A stretch of 64,000 bases of DNA from MGBC124762 sp048201935 (GCA_048201935.1 DBFBGR010000014.1:22338-86337); one strand, 5' to 3'. Shown: positions 1 through 8,172, counted from the first letter of the stretch. Program-made: numbers and translations. Notes: generated by a model not told the origin, from the letters alone.

Positions 1-952
1 GCTTTTCCATGATGTACTTGCCCGCCATGCCCACGTGGTAGGACGAGCCGCAAGCGATGACGTAGAGCTTGTCGACGCTTTCTAGGTAGGCCCTGTCGAA
101 GTCCAGTCCCTCCAGCACGATCCGGTCGTCCTGGATGCGGGGAGAGACCGTGTCCCGGAAGGCCCGGGGCTGCTCCATGATCTCCTTGGCCATGAAGTGC
201 TCGTAGCCGCCCTTCTCCGCGGCGGAGATCTCCCAGTCCACATGGCACACCGGCTTGTCCACGGGCTGGAGATAGCGGTCGTAGACCTCCGCTGCGTCGG
301 GGGTCAAAACGGCGATCTCCCCGTCGTCCAGATAGGAGACCTCCCGGGTGTATTTGATGACGGCGGTCACGTCGCTGGCCAGCATATGGAAACCGTCCCC
401 GTGGCCCAGGATGAGGGGAGAGTCCTTCCGGGCGGCGATGATGCGGTCGGGCTGGTCCTCGCAGAGGATGCCCAGGGCGTAGGCCCCCCGGATGCGGTGG
501 AGGACCTTGGTCACCGCCTCCAAAAGGTCGCCCTTGTAGTAGTAGCCCAAAAGCTGGGCCACCACCTCGGTGTCCGTCTCCGAGACGAAGTCCACGCCCT
601 TGCTCTCCAAAAAGTCCTTGATCTCGGAGTAGTTTTCGATGATGCCGTTGTGGACCACGGCAAACTTGCCGTCCTGGCTCACCTGGGGGTGAGAATTCAC
701 GTCGGAGGGCTGGCCGTGGGTGGCCCAGCGGGTGTGGCCCAGACCCAGGGTGCCCTTGATTTTAGAACCGCCGTCCAAAAGGTCGCTGAGCACCTTCAGC
801 CGGCCCTTGGCCTTGTCCACCTGGAGGCCCACCTGGGGATGGTAGACCGCCACCCCCGCGGAGTCATAGCCCCGGTATTCCAGACGGCTCAGGCCGTCGA
901 GCAAAATCGGGCCCGCTTCCTCCCGGCCCACATAGCCCACGATACCGCACAT
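1..952 (-). CDS. glmS: glutamine-fructose-6-phosphate aminotransferase (isomerizing), 5' part
   Basis: Makes glucosamine-6-phosphate from fructose-6-phosphate and glutamine, the entry step to peptidoglycan amino sugars. The product opens MCGIVGYVG, where Cys2 becomes the N-terminal nucleophile of the class II glutamine amidotransferase domain. Further family landmarks are GHTRWATHG, HNGIIENY and SETDTEVV. The first SIS (sugar isomerase) domain begins near residue 290 (VIACGSSYHVG) and is cut off by the window edge, so about half of the usual ~600 residues is present. The start is fixed by a GGAAAGGAG ribosome site and by the required Met-Cys opening. It is divergent from the SLH/M15 gene. No glmS ribozyme is visible in the short leader. 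Confidence 0.97.
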   Translation of the reverse strand, partial: MCGIVGYVGREEAGPILLDGLSRLEYRGYDSAGVAVYHPQVGLQVDKAKGRLKVLSDLLDGGSKIKGTLGLGHTRWATHGQPSDVNSHPQVSQDGKFAVVHNGIIENYSEIKDFLESKGVDFVSETDTEVVAQLLGYYYKGDLLEAVTKVLHRIRGAYALGILCEDQPDRIIAARKDSPLILGHGDGFHMLASDVTAVIKYTREVSYLDDGEIAVLTPDAAEVYDRYLQPVDKPVCHVDWEISAAEKGGYEHFMAKEIMEQPRAFRDTVSPRIQDDRIVLEGLDFDRAYLESVDKLYVIACGSSYHVGMAGKYIMEK

Positions 953-991
953 CGCCAAGCAGCTCCTTTCCAAAACAAAAAACCTCCTATC

Positions 992-1020
992 ATCATACAA
1001 CCGTGCCCCGCCAAACGCAA
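992..1020 (-). promoter_or_regulatory. promoter for glmS
   Basis: Read on the minus strand there is a -35 TTGCGT (1015-1020), a 17-bp spacer and a -10 TATGAT (992-997), 40 bp ahead of the glmS start. Confidence 0.7.
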
Positions 1021-1054
1021 GAGAGAATTAGAAATTTTTTCTAGCGTCGCGCCC

Positions 1055-1083
1055 TTGCATTTGCCCGTGGGGACCGCTATAAT
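1055..1083 (+). promoter_or_regulatory. promoter for the SLH/M15 gene
   Basis: A -35 TTGCAT (1055-1060), a 17-bp spacer and a perfect -10 TATAAT (1078-1083) lie about 60 bp ahead of the ATG at 1145. This argues against any of the earlier in-frame starts that overlap glmS. Confidence 0.75.
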
Positions 1084-1144
1084 AAAAAAGACGAAAAACG
1101 TCGAAAAGCCCCGCCAAAAATTGCTTGGGACAGGAGTTTTCTTG

Positions 1145-2701
1145 ATGAAAAAACGCCGCCTTTTGCCGTGGCTGTGCGCCGCGGCGCTGTCTGTGTGCTG
1201 CTGCGCCACGGCGCTGGCCGCCGATTACCCCGACCTGCCCCGGGAGCACTGGGCCTACGCCTACATGGACCGGGCCGCCCAGTATCAAATTTTGTTGGGG
1301 CTAGGCGATGGACGCATGGCCCCGGAGGAGGAGCTGACCTGGGCCCAGTGCCTCACCATCGCCGCCCGGACCTTCGCCCCGGAGGCCTACGCCGCCGCCC
1401 AGGGCGAGAGCTGGGACGTACAGGCCTACAACGCCTGCCTTAGCTCGGGCATCCTGCTGGGTCCGGGGGAGGAGTTTTTGGACGTGTCCGCCGACCCGGT
1501 CAGCCTGGCCCGACCCATCACCCGGCAGGACACCGCCGTCATCCTGGCCCGGGCCATCCCGGAGAAGGTGACGGGCAAGCGCACCAGCTATGACTACGAC
1601 ACCTGGCAGTGGACTACCCTGGCAGCCAACGAGACCCTGGCCGACTATTACAGCGCCCCCCAGAGCCACTGGCCCTCGGTGGACCGGCTCTTCGACCTGG
1701 AGATCGTCCAGGGTTCCGCCGCCCAGGACTGGGAGGGCAACGCCATCACCCTTCTGAACGGCGGCGACGTGCTCCGCCGCTGCGACGGCGCTACCCTCTT
1801 CATCCGGGCCCTGGACAAGGCCGACCAGGCCCGCTACGGCGAGAAAAAGACCATCACCGTCCACATCGTGGACGACCAGGGCACGCCCCTTGTGGACCCG
1901 GCCACGGTGGAGAGCGGCATCGGCCAAAGCGTGAGCGCGGCGGTGGATCAGTTAGTGTCCGAGTCGGACGCGCTGCACTACTACACGATGTATTCCGAGG
2001 ACTCGTTTTTTGAGGACCAGGACCAGAGCGTCACCGCCATCTGCGGGGAATACACCCTGGTGTACTACCCCATGAACGAGATGGAGCGGGCCCGGGTGGA
2101 CTTTGTGGACGCGGTGCTCCGGGGAGAATTGAGCTACGAGGACTACTGGTGGCAGCCCTTTAACCGCTACGAGCTGGGGGAGAACGAATACAAGCACAAC
2201 CTCCTCTTTGGAAGCACGGACAAGCGGCGTTACAGCAACAAAAGCGAGGCCGCCGAGCATCAGACCACCGTCACCGTGCCTTTGTGGCGCATTGACAAAA
2301 AGGGCAATAAATACGCCGCCCAGGGCTCTTTCCAGATCAACGCCGCCCTGGCCGACGACGTGGTCAACATCTTCACGGAAATTTTCAACGACCCCGAGCA
2401 GTTCCCCATTAAGGACCTGGGGGGCTACGGTTGGCGGGGCGACAGCGCCACCGGTGAGCACAACTGCGGCACCGCCATCGACATCAACCCCAACGAGAAT
2501 TACCAGATTCGAGACGGCAAGATCATGGTGGGCTCGTGCTGGAGCCCCGGGGAGAACGTCTACTCCATCCAGCCCACAGGCTCGGTGGTACGGATCTTTG
2601 CCAAGTACGGCTGGTCCTGGGGCGGCGACGCCTGGGCTGTGGGCAGCGACCCCACCAACGGCTACCACGACTACATGCACTTTTCCTACATGGGCGGCTG
2701 A
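1145..2701 (+). CDS. SLH-domain M15 (VanY/DacB-like) D,D-carboxypeptidase, secreted
   Basis: A 518-residue exported protein with a Sec signal peptide (MKKRRLL, then a Cys/Ala-rich core ending near ALAA). Residues ~27-235 hold divergent S-layer-homology repeats (DLPREHWAYAYMDRA, LLGLGDGRMAPEEELT, WPSVDRLFDLEIVQG), which usually bind pyruvylated cell-wall polymer. The C-terminal ~120 residues match the zinc M15 peptidase fold: H439-x6-D446 in GEHNCGTAID and H512 in HDYMHFSY are the likely zinc ligands. The family trims D-Ala-D-Ala peptides of peptidoglycan, so a wall-anchored carboxypeptidase is the best inference. The ATG at 1145 has a CAGGAG site and a strong promoter upstream. A terminator follows. 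Confidence 0.85.
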   Translation: MKKRRLLPWLCAAALSVCCCATALAADYPDLPREHWAYAYMDRAAQYQILLGLGDGRMAPEEELTWAQCLTIAARTFAPEAYAAAQGESWDVQAYNACLSSGILLGPGEEFLDVSADPVSLARPITRQDTAVILARAIPEKVTGKRTSYDYDTWQWTTLAANETLADYYSAPQSHWPSVDRLFDLEIVQGSAAQDWEGNAITLLNGGDVLRRCDGATLFIRALDKADQARYGEKKTITVHIVDDQGTPLVDPATVESGIGQSVSAAVDQLVSESDALHYYTMYSEDSFFEDQDQSVTAICGEYTLVYYPMNEMERARVDFVDAVLRGELSYEDYWWQPFNRYELGENEYKHNLLFGSTDKRRYSNKSEAAEHQTTVTVPLWRIDKKGNKYAAQGSFQINAALADDVVNIFTEIFNDPEQFPIKDLGGYGWRGDSATGEHNCGTAIDINPNENYQIRDGKIMVGSCWSPGENVYSIQPTGSVVRIFAKYGWSWGGDAWAVGSDPTNGYHDYMHFSYMGG

Positions 2702-2750
2702 GCCGTGCCTTTTGTGTGAAAAAACGCCTGGCGGTGTATAAAGAAGTTAA

Positions 2751-2787
2751 GGGCAAGACAGGCCGCAGCGGTCTGTCTTGCCCTTTT
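2751..2787 (+). terminator. intrinsic terminator after the M15 gene
   Basis: An 11-bp stem GGGCAAGACAG / CTGTCTTGCCC is followed by a T run. Confidence 0.85.
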
Positions 2788-2860
2788 ATACTGTATGACC
2801 CACTATGACACTTTCGAGGAAAGGACCCGTGGGGGAGAGTAATAAACTGGAAGTTGCATG

Positions 2861-3208
2861 TTAGATGACATTTTCACCAAGAATTATTTTAGGCATTGCG
2901 GACAAGCATCGATTCCAGCGTTTATAAAATTTCTCCACGCCAAGTTTTGATACTCTTGCATGAGCTTCTTCGTTTTCCAGCACCCAATATAAAACATATG
3001 TTACCTTCCCTACATTTCTTGTAAGACGGATAGGTAGCTCTCCCTCTCTAACCGCATTAAAATCTTTTTGCCTATGAGTTCGTTTTATGTAATGTACATC
3101 AATAACACCATCTTGCTCGAGATAAAATTCAGCTACTTCTTTCATTAACGCTTCGATTTCATCGAGCTTAGTTAATTTTGCTTCATATATGCATATTTCA
3201 TTAAACAT
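2861..3208 (-). CDS. small low-G+C protein, possibly antibiotic-biosynthesis-monooxygenase (ABM)-like fold
   Basis: A 115-residue cytoplasmic protein beginning MFNEICIYEAKL. The alternating pattern, with EIEALMKEVAEFYLEQDG and a late VTYVLYWVLENEEAHARVSK, resembles single-domain dimeric alpha/beta-barrel (ABM-like) proteins, but I see no diagnostic residue and give no function. The ATG at 3208 is chosen because GGAGGG lies just before it. An upstream in-frame ATG would add 17 residues without a good site. Base composition is strikingly AT-rich against its neighbours, suggesting recent transfer. It stands alone, with its own promoter and a perfect dyad around the -35. Confidence 0.65.
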   Translation of the reverse strand: MFNEICIYEAKLTKLDEIEALMKEVAEFYLEQDGVIDVHYIKRTHRQKDFNAVREGELPIRLTRNVGKVTYVLYWVLENEEAHARVSKLGVEKFYKRWNRCLSAMPKIILGENVI

Positions 3209-3244
3209 AACGCCCTCCACAAATTCTTTTTTGTTGATGAGTTC

Positions 3245-3273
3245 ATTATAAGGTAACACCCTCTGAAAAGCAA
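3245..3273 (-). promoter_or_regulatory. promoter for the 2861-3208 gene
   Basis: On the minus strand a -35 TTGCTT (3268-3273), a 17-bp spacer and a perfect TATAAT -10 (3245-3250) precede the gene by about 35 bp. Confidence 0.65.
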
Positions 3274-3292
3274 CTTCTTTCCAGAGGGTGTT
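3255..3292. promoter_or_regulatory. operator-like inverted repeat around the -35
   Basis: Perfect 11-bp arms AACACCCTCTG (3255-3265) and CAGAGGGTGTT (3282-3292) are separated by 16 bp. The -35 hexamer sits in the gap and one arm occupies the promoter spacer, a layout expected of a repressor or activator site. No T run follows on either strand, so it is unlikely to be a terminator. Confidence 0.5.
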
Positions 3293-3364
3293 GGTTTCTT
3301 TGTGGGAGCTGCTCCGGGGCCGCCGGGCGTTTTTCGCTTTGCCGTCGGGTTTTTCAAATAGCCC

Positions 3365-3393
3365 TTGCGCGGCGCGGGATATTTTGGTATAAT
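3365..3393 (+). promoter_or_regulatory. promoter for tagA-tmk
   Basis: A -35 TTGCGC (3365-3370), 17 bp and a perfect -10 TATAAT (3388-3393). The predicted transcript starts near 3400, which makes the GTG at 3400 an unlikely start and supports TTG at 3442. Confidence 0.65.
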
Positions 3394-3441
3394 AACGACG
3401 TGTTTGTGCTTGTGAAATCGTGGCCGGAAGGGGGCCTTGGC

Positions 3442-4164
3442 TTGAAGACCGACGTGATGGGCGTGGCGTTTGACAACGTGACCATGGACCAGGCTGTCCA
3501 GCGGGGGCTGGAGCTGGCCCGGGGAGAGGGGTTTTCCTATGTGGTCACCCCCAACCCTGAGCTTGTGATGATGGCCCAGAAGGACCCGGCCTACGCCGAC
3601 GCCCTGGCGGGGGCGGCGCTGACGCTGCCCGACGGCATCGGCGTGGTCTACGCCGCGAAAATTTTAGGCCGTCCTCTTCAGGAGCGGGTCCCCGGCGTGG
3701 ACTTTGCCTGCGGGGTCATGGAGGGCCTGGCCCAAAACGGCGGCAGGCTCTTTTTGCTGGGGGCCAAGCCCGGCGTGGCGGAGCAGGCGGCGGAGAATCT
3801 GACGAAACGATACCCCGGCCTCACCGTCTGCGGCGTCCACGACGGGTATTTTCAAGCCGACGGCCCGGTGGTGGAGGCCATCCGCGCCAGCCAGGCCGAC
3901 GTGCTCTTTGTCTGCCTGGGCGCGCCCAAGCAGGAAAACTGGATGGTCCAAAACGGCGCCGCCACCGGCGTTCATCTTGCCGTGGGGCTGGGTGGGTCGC
4001 TGGACGTGTTCGCCGGAACGGTGAAGCGGGCCCCGGAGCGGTGGCAGAAATTAGGACTGGAGTGGCTCTACCGGCTGTGTAAGGAGCCAAAACGCATCAC
4101 AAGAATGGCCAAGCTCCCAGGGTTTCTATGCAAAGCCCTGTGGGCCCGGGTGAGAGGGAAGTGA
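3442..4164 (+). CDS. tagA: WecB/TagA/CpsF-family glycosyltransferase
   Basis: A 240-residue membrane-associated glycosyltransferase. The family adds N-acetylmannosamine (or a similar sugar) to GlcNAc-PP-undecaprenol in teichoic-acid or secondary wall polymer synthesis. Family features visible are VTPNPELVMMA, LPDGIGVVYAAKILG, RVPGVDF, LFLLGAKPGVAEQAAENL, VCLGAPKQENWM and the late GGSLDVFAGTVKRAPERWQKLGLEW. The start is TTG at 3442, with GGAAGGGGG 8 bp upstream; this gives MKTDVMGVAFDNVT, the usual opening of the family. The stop overlaps the ATG of tmk (TGATG). Such a polymer could be the ligand for the SLH proteins in this window, but that link is inference. Confidence 0.88.
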   Translation: MKTDVMGVAFDNVTMDQAVQRGLELARGEGFSYVVTPNPELVMMAQKDPAYADALAGAALTLPDGIGVVYAAKILGRPLQERVPGVDFACGVMEGLAQNGGRLFLLGAKPGVAEQAAENLTKRYPGLTVCGVHDGYFQADGPVVEAIRASQADVLFVCLGAPKQENWMVQNGAATGVHLAVGLGGSLDVFAGTVKRAPERWQKLGLEWLYRLCKEPKRITRMAKLPGFLCKALWARVRGK

Positions 4165-4844
4165 TGGCGGTGAAGGGAAAGCTCATTATTTTGGAGGGCA
4201 CCGACGGCTCAGGGAAGTCCACCCAGTTCCAGTTGCTGTGCCAGCGCATGGAGCGTGAGGGCCGGGACTTTCACCGGCTGGTCTTTCCCCGGTACGACCA
4301 GCCCTCGTCTACCCTTCTTCGGATGTACCTGCAAGGGGAGTTTGGTTCCCACCCCGGCGACGTGAACGCCTACGCCGCCTCCACCTTCTACGCCGTGGAC
4401 CGCTACGCCTCGTGGAAGCAGGATTGGAGCGGCCAGTACCTGGGCGGCGGCACGGTGCTGAGTGACCGCTACACCACCTCCAACGCCGTCCATCAAGGCG
4501 GCAAGCTGCCTCGGGAGGAGCAGGGGGACTTTTTCGCGTGGCTGGCGGACTTTGAATACGGCAAGCTGGGCCTTCCCGCACCGGACCTGGTGCTGTGGCT
4601 GGATATGCCTATCGACAAGGCGGTGGAAAACCTCCGCCGCCGGGAGAGCGAGACCCACACCCAGGCCGACATCCACGAGGTGGACGAGGGCTACCTCCGC
4701 CAGTGCCGCGTCGCCGCCCAGGCCGCCGCGGCGTTCTACGGCTGGCATCGGGTGCCCTGCGTGGACCCATCGGGTGAGTTGCGGAGCATCGAGGACATCC
4801 ATGACGAGATCTGGTCCGCCGTGGCGCGGACGTTGGGATCATAA
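4164..4844 (+). CDS. tmk: thymidylate kinase (dTMP kinase)
   Basis: A 226-residue nucleotide kinase that phosphorylates dTMP to dTDP for DNA synthesis. The P-loop is EGTDGSGKST (residues 11-20), the DRY-type substrate motif is LSDRYTTSN, and RRESETHTQADIHE is the lid region. The acid/amide pattern around VLWLDMP is typical of the longer clostridial type. It is translationally coupled to tagA by a one-base overlap. A short gap with an AGGAGG site separates it from the next gene. Confidence 0.92.
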   Translation: MAVKGKLIILEGTDGSGKSTQFQLLCQRMEREGRDFHRLVFPRYDQPSSTLLRMYLQGEFGSHPGDVNAYAASTFYAVDRYASWKQDWSGQYLGGGTVLSDRYTTSNAVHQGGKLPREEQGDFFAWLADFEYGKLGLPAPDLVLWLDMPIDKAVENLRRRESETHTQADIHEVDEGYLRQCRVAAQAAAAFYGWHRVPCVDPSGELRSIEDIHDEIWSAVARTLGS

Positions 4845-4864
4845 ACCTAGGAGGTAAGGGTAGA

Positions 4865-5416
4865 ATGGTATACGTACTGTTGGGAGAAGGGTTCGAGGAG
4901 TCGGAGGCCATCGTGCCGGTGGACCTGCTGCGCCGCGCCGGCGCGGAGGTCAAGCTGGTGGGGCTGAAGGGCAAGAGCGTCACCTCGGCCCACGGCGTGG
5001 CCGTGATGTGCGACTGCGCCCTCAAGGATGTGGACGAGCACAAGGCCCGGATGCTGTTCCTGCCCGGTGGGATGGGCGGCGTGGAGGCCATCTCGGCGGA
5101 CGAGGGAGCCCTGGGCCTCATCCAGCGCTGCGCCGACCGGGGCTCTTACATCGCCGCCATCTGCGCCGCGCCCACCATTCTGGCCCGTCTGGGATTGCTG
5201 GACCGCCGCCGCGCGGTGGTCTACCCGGGCATGGAGGAGCAGATGCTCTCCGCTGTGGTCCAGCCGGGCAAGAGCGTGGTGGTGGACGGCCACCTCATCA
5301 CCGGTCAGGCCGCCGGGTCCGCCTTTGACTTCGGTCTCAAGCTGGTGGAGGTCCTCCAGGGCAAGGACCACGCCGACGCGGTGTGCGCCGCGGTCCACTA
5401 CCAGCGCCGCAAATAG
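4865..5416 (+). CDS. DJ-1/PfpI (ThiJ/YajL) family protein
   Basis: A 183-residue single-domain class I glutamine amidotransferase-like protein. It has GFEESEAIVPVDLLRRAG near the N terminus, LFLPGGMGG, and the nucleophile elbow AAICAAP with Cys100. Related proteins include YajL and DJ-1, linked to protein or nucleotide deglycation and redox protection; the precise role here is not decidable. AGGAGG lies 8 bp before the ATG. It probably belongs to the tagA-tmk transcript. Confidence 0.88.
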   Translation: MVYVLLGEGFEESEAIVPVDLLRRAGAEVKLVGLKGKSVTSAHGVAVMCDCALKDVDEHKARMLFLPGGMGGVEAISADEGALGLIQRCADRGSYIAAICAAPTILARLGLLDRRRAVVYPGMEEQMLSAVVQPGKSVVVDGHLITGQAAGSAFDFGLKLVEVLQGKDHADAVCAAVHYQRRK

Positions 5417-5422
5417 GAGAAA

Positions 5423-5448
5423 CGGGCGAGGCCCGTAGGCCCCGCCCG
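5423..5448. terminator. bidirectional hairpin between DJ-1 gene and the cysteine-rich gene
   Basis: A GC-rich stem CGGGCGAGGC / GCCCCGCCCG. Read on the minus strand it pairs fully with one G-U and is followed by TTTCTCC, so it best fits a terminator for the minus-strand small gene. Confidence 0.5.
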
Positions 5449-5471
5449 CCGCGCTTGCCGGGATAAGTACC

Positions 5472-5612
5472 TCAGCAGCAGCCGTCGTTGCAGCCGCAGC
5501 CATTGTTGCAGCCGCACCCGCAGTCGTTGCCGCCCCAGCCGCCGCAGCAGCAAAGCAGCACGATGATGATGAGGATGATCCACAAGCACCCGTTGTTATT
5601 GCCAAAACACAT
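5472..5612 (-). CDS. 46-residue cysteine-rich single-pass membrane peptide (YjcZ-like type)
   Basis: A complete small ORF, MCFGNNNGC then WIILIIIVLL (one membrane segment) and a tail of CCCGGWGG, DCGCGC and NNGCGCNDGCC. Twelve of 46 residues are cysteine. AAAGGGG precedes the ATG at a normal distance, and a hairpin lies downstream. Short proteins of this build (hydrophobic segment next to Gly/Cys tail) occur widely in spore-formers and some are spore-associated. Metal or redox binding by the tail is inference. It sits opposite to both flanking genes, whose coding runs the other way. Confidence 0.75.
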   Translation of the reverse strand: MCFGNNNGCLWIILIIIVLLCCCGGWGGNDCGCGCNNGCGCNDGCC

Positions 5613-5692
5613 ATCCGTCTCACCCCTTTCCTGTACCCCATCCTATGCCGGGGCGGAGGGGGTGGTGAGTCTTTGTGGGAGGAAAATTTACC

Positions 5693-6880
5693 ATGGCTGA
5701 AACAAGACCCTCCAACCGATCCCAGCCCCAGCGGCCCCGCCGCAGCACGGGCGCCAGACGTTCCTCCGCCAACCGCCGGGCCGCCGGCGCGGCCCTTTAT
5801 GTGGTGGCGGTGCTGGGCGTGTCGGTGCTGCTGGCCGCCATCGCCTGGGTCTTCGCCGGGGACGTGCTGGCCCTGAACAAGTCGCCCCACACCGCCATCA
5901 TCACCCTCTCGCCGGAGATCTTCTCTGAGGAGGAGGTCACCGTGGAGACCGAGGGTCCCGACGGCGAGACGGTGGAGGAGACCCGGACCGTCAAGCGGGC
6001 GGACATGGGCGAGGTGGCGTCCATTTTGAAGGAAAACGACCTCATCGAGTTCAAGACCCTCTTCAAGATTTTCGCCTCCTTCACCGGCTCGGGCAAGAAG
6101 ATCGCCCCGGGGACCTACGAGCTCAACACCGACATGGACTACCGGGCCATCATCTCCAGTATGTCCGCGGGCTCGGCCAGCCGCTCGGAGATCTCGGTCA
6201 CCATCCCTGAGGGCTACTCCATCGACCAGATCTTCTCGCTGCTGGAGGAGAAGGGCGTGGCCACCGCCGCCGACCTGCGGCAGACCGCCGCCGACCACGA
6301 CTATCAATTCGACTTTCTCGAGGGCATCCCCCTGGGGGACTACCACCGCCTGGAGGGCTACCTCTTCCCGGACACCTACCGCTTCTATATGGGCGAGGAC
6401 CCGCTGTACGCCATCAATAAGATGCTGGTGAACTTCACCAACATGGTCTCCCGGGAGACCCGGGACAGCCTGGAGGCCGAGGGCCGGGACCTCCACCAGA
6501 TCATCATTGTGGCCTCCCTCATCGAAAAGGAGACCGACGGCACCGACCAGGCCCTCATCGCCTCGGTCATCTACAACCGCCTCAACAATCCCTCGGTGAC
6601 CAACGGCTACCTGCAGATCGACGCCACCCTGGCCTACCTCAACGGCGGCAAGGTGCCCACCGAGGCGGACAAGTCCATCGACTCGCCCTACAACACCTAT
6701 CTCTATACCGGCCTGCCTGCCGGGCCCATCTCCAACCCCGGCTCCGAGGCCATCTGGGCCGCCATGAACCCCAAGGATAGCAACTACTATTACTACGCCC
6801 TGGGCACCGACGGCCTGCACCACTACTCCAAGACCTACTCCGAGCATCAGGCCTTCCTGAACTCCCTGCCCAAGAACTGA
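5693..6880 (+). CDS. mltG: endolytic transglycosylase MltG (YceG-like)
   Basis: A 395-residue membrane-anchored lytic transglycosylase that cuts nascent glycan chains and helps set their length. A basic, Arg/Pro/Ser-rich cytoplasmic tail (~1-40) precedes one membrane segment (YVVAVLGVSVLLAAIAWVFA). The extracytoplasmic region has LysM-like ITIPEGYSIDQI-type sequence and the YceG core LEGYLFPDTYRF, VASLIEKET with catalytic Glu278, VIYNRLN, and the C-terminal LPAGPISNPG and YYYYALGTDGLHHYS. The ATG at 5693 is set by GGGAGG. A strong terminator follows, then the U32 gene, echoing the mltG-U32 order of Bacillus. Confidence 0.95.
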   Translation: MAETRPSNRSQPQRPRRSTGARRSSANRRAAGAALYVVAVLGVSVLLAAIAWVFAGDVLALNKSPHTAIITLSPEIFSEEEVTVETEGPDGETVEETRTVKRADMGEVASILKENDLIEFKTLFKIFASFTGSGKKIAPGTYELNTDMDYRAIISSMSAGSASRSEISVTIPEGYSIDQIFSLLEEKGVATAADLRQTAADHDYQFDFLEGIPLGDYHRLEGYLFPDTYRFYMGEDPLYAINKMLVNFTNMVSRETRDSLEAEGRDLHQIIIVASLIEKETDGTDQALIASVIYNRLNNPSVTNGYLQIDATLAYLNGGKVPTEADKSIDSPYNTYLYTGLPAGPISNPGSEAIWAAMNPKDSNYYYYALGTDGLHHYSKTYSEHQAFLNSLPKN

Positions 6881-6886
6881 ATTGGA

Positions 6887-6915
6887 GGCGGGCGAACACC
6901 GTTCGCCCGCCTTTT
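6887..6915 (+). terminator. intrinsic terminator after mltG
   Basis: An 11-bp stem GGCGGGCGAAC / GTTCGCCCGCC with a 3-base loop, followed by TTTT. Confidence 0.85.
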
Positions 6916-6938
6916 GATAAAAAAGCGAGGTGAACGCC

Positions 6939-8144
6939 ATGTCTGTGGAGCTGCTGTCCCCGGCGGGAGATGCGGAGCGTCTGGCCGCCGCGGTGGCCTA
7001 TGGCGCGGACGCTGTCTACCTGGCGGGCAGCCAGTTCGGCATGCGGGCCTTCGCCGGGAACTTTGATGGAGAAGGGCTGAAAAAGGCCATCGAATTTGCC
7101 CACGGCCACGGCGTGGCAGCCCATATCACCGTCAACACCAACCCCCGAAACCACGAGCTGGATGGTCTGCCCGAGTACCTGGAGCGGCTCCAGGATTGGG
7201 GGGCGGACGCCCTCATCATCGGCGACCCTGGCGTTTTTATGCTGGCCCGGCGCTACGCGCCGAACGTCAAGCGGCATGTTTCGACCCAGGCGGGCATCAC
7301 CAACTACGCCGCCGCCCAGTATTGGTACGACCAGGGGGCCAGCCGGATCATCCTGGCCCGGGAGCTCCACCTGGACGAGGTGGCGGATATCATCGCCAAG
7401 TCCCCCAAGGACCTGGAGGTGGAGGCCTTTGTCCACGGGGCCATGTGCGTGAGCTGGTCGGGGCGGTGCGTGCTCTCCAACTACATGACCGGCCGGGACG
7501 CTACCCGGGGGGCCTGTGCGCAACCTTGCCGCTACAAGTACGCCCTCATGGAGGAAAAGCGGCCTGGGGAGTATTTCCCCGTCTTTGAAGCGGGCGGGGA
7601 GAGCTTTATTTTGAATTCCCGGGATATGTGCATGATCGACCACATCCCGGAGCTCATGGACATTGGCCTGGCCAGCCTCAAGATCGAGGGCCGGGCAAAA
7701 AGCGCCTACTACGCCGCCATCGTCACCGGGGCCTACCGCCATGCCATCGATGCGGCTCTGGCGGGGGAAGCGCTGGACCCTGTCTGGCGTGACGAGGTGG
7801 AGAAGGTGAGCCACCGCCACTATTCCACCGGCTTTTGGTACGGCGAGCCCGGGCAGTACACCGAGGACGCGCGCTACATCCGGGATTGGCAGGTAGTGGC
7901 CCAGGTCCTCTCCTGCGACCAGCGGGGCAGGGCCTTATGCGTGCTCAACAATAAGTTTGCCGCCGGAGATGTTTTAGAGGTAGTGGGACCAAAAACGAAG
8001 TCCGCCGCCTTCCCTGTGGACGGCCTTTGGGACGAGGGCGGAACGCAAATGAGCGAGGTCCGCACTCCCAGCAGCCGTTTTTCCATCCAGCTGCCTGGTC
8101 AGGTCCCGCCCATGAGCTATTTGAGGAAAGAGGCGTGTCCTTGA
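6939..8144 (+). CDS. U32 family peptidase-like protein (possible tRNA-hydroxylation factor)
   Basis: A 401-residue U32 protein. It has LSPAGDAERLAAAVAYGADAVY at the N terminus, the U32 signature region VEAFVHGAMCVSWSGRC, the cysteine pair in GACAQPCRYKY, and the late IEGRAKSAYYAAIVTGAYR. Some U32 members (TrhP/RlhA) act with prephenate in 5-hydroxyuridine formation on tRNA or in rRNA hydroxylation. In Bacillus, two such genes follow mltG, so that role is a reasonable inference here. Only one copy is present. The ATG at 6939 has GAGGTG 6 bp upstream; an in-frame GTG at 6930 is less likely. Its stop overlaps the -35 of the cysE promoter. Confidence 0.85.
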   Translation: MSVELLSPAGDAERLAAAVAYGADAVYLAGSQFGMRAFAGNFDGEGLKKAIEFAHGHGVAAHITVNTNPRNHELDGLPEYLERLQDWGADALIIGDPGVFMLARRYAPNVKRHVSTQAGITNYAAAQYWYDQGASRIILARELHLDEVADIIAKSPKDLEVEAFVHGAMCVSWSGRCVLSNYMTGRDATRGACAQPCRYKYALMEEKRPGEYFPVFEAGGESFILNSRDMCMIDHIPELMDIGLASLKIEGRAKSAYYAAIVTGAYRHAIDAALAGEALDPVWRDEVEKVSHRHYSTGFWYGEPGQYTEDARYIRDWQVVAQVLSCDQRGRALCVLNNKFAAGDVLEVVGPKTKSAAFPVDGLWDEGGTQMSEVRTPSSRFSIQLPGQVPPMSYLRKEACP

Positions 8145-8172
8145 CACGGTTTCCAGGCCGTGGTAGTATACT
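8141..8172 (+). promoter_or_regulatory. promoter for cysE-cysS
   Basis: A perfect -35 TTGACA (8141-8146) overlaps the U32 stop codon. The -10 is either TAGTAT (8164-8169, 17-bp spacer) or TATACT (8167-8172, 20-bp spacer). A GGGAGG site and ATG follow about 35 bp on. Confidence 0.7.

Noticed and set aside
3400..3441. GTG at 3400 as the tagA start
   Set aside because: It lies at the predicted transcript start just after the -10, with no ribosome site; TTG 3442 has both site and family-typical opening.
4847..6940. A 697-codon open frame on the minus strand opposite the DJ-1 gene and mltG
   Set aside because: It lies antisense to clearly identified genes, has Gly/Val/His-rich low-complexity sequence typical of G+C-rich shadows, and no ribosome site.
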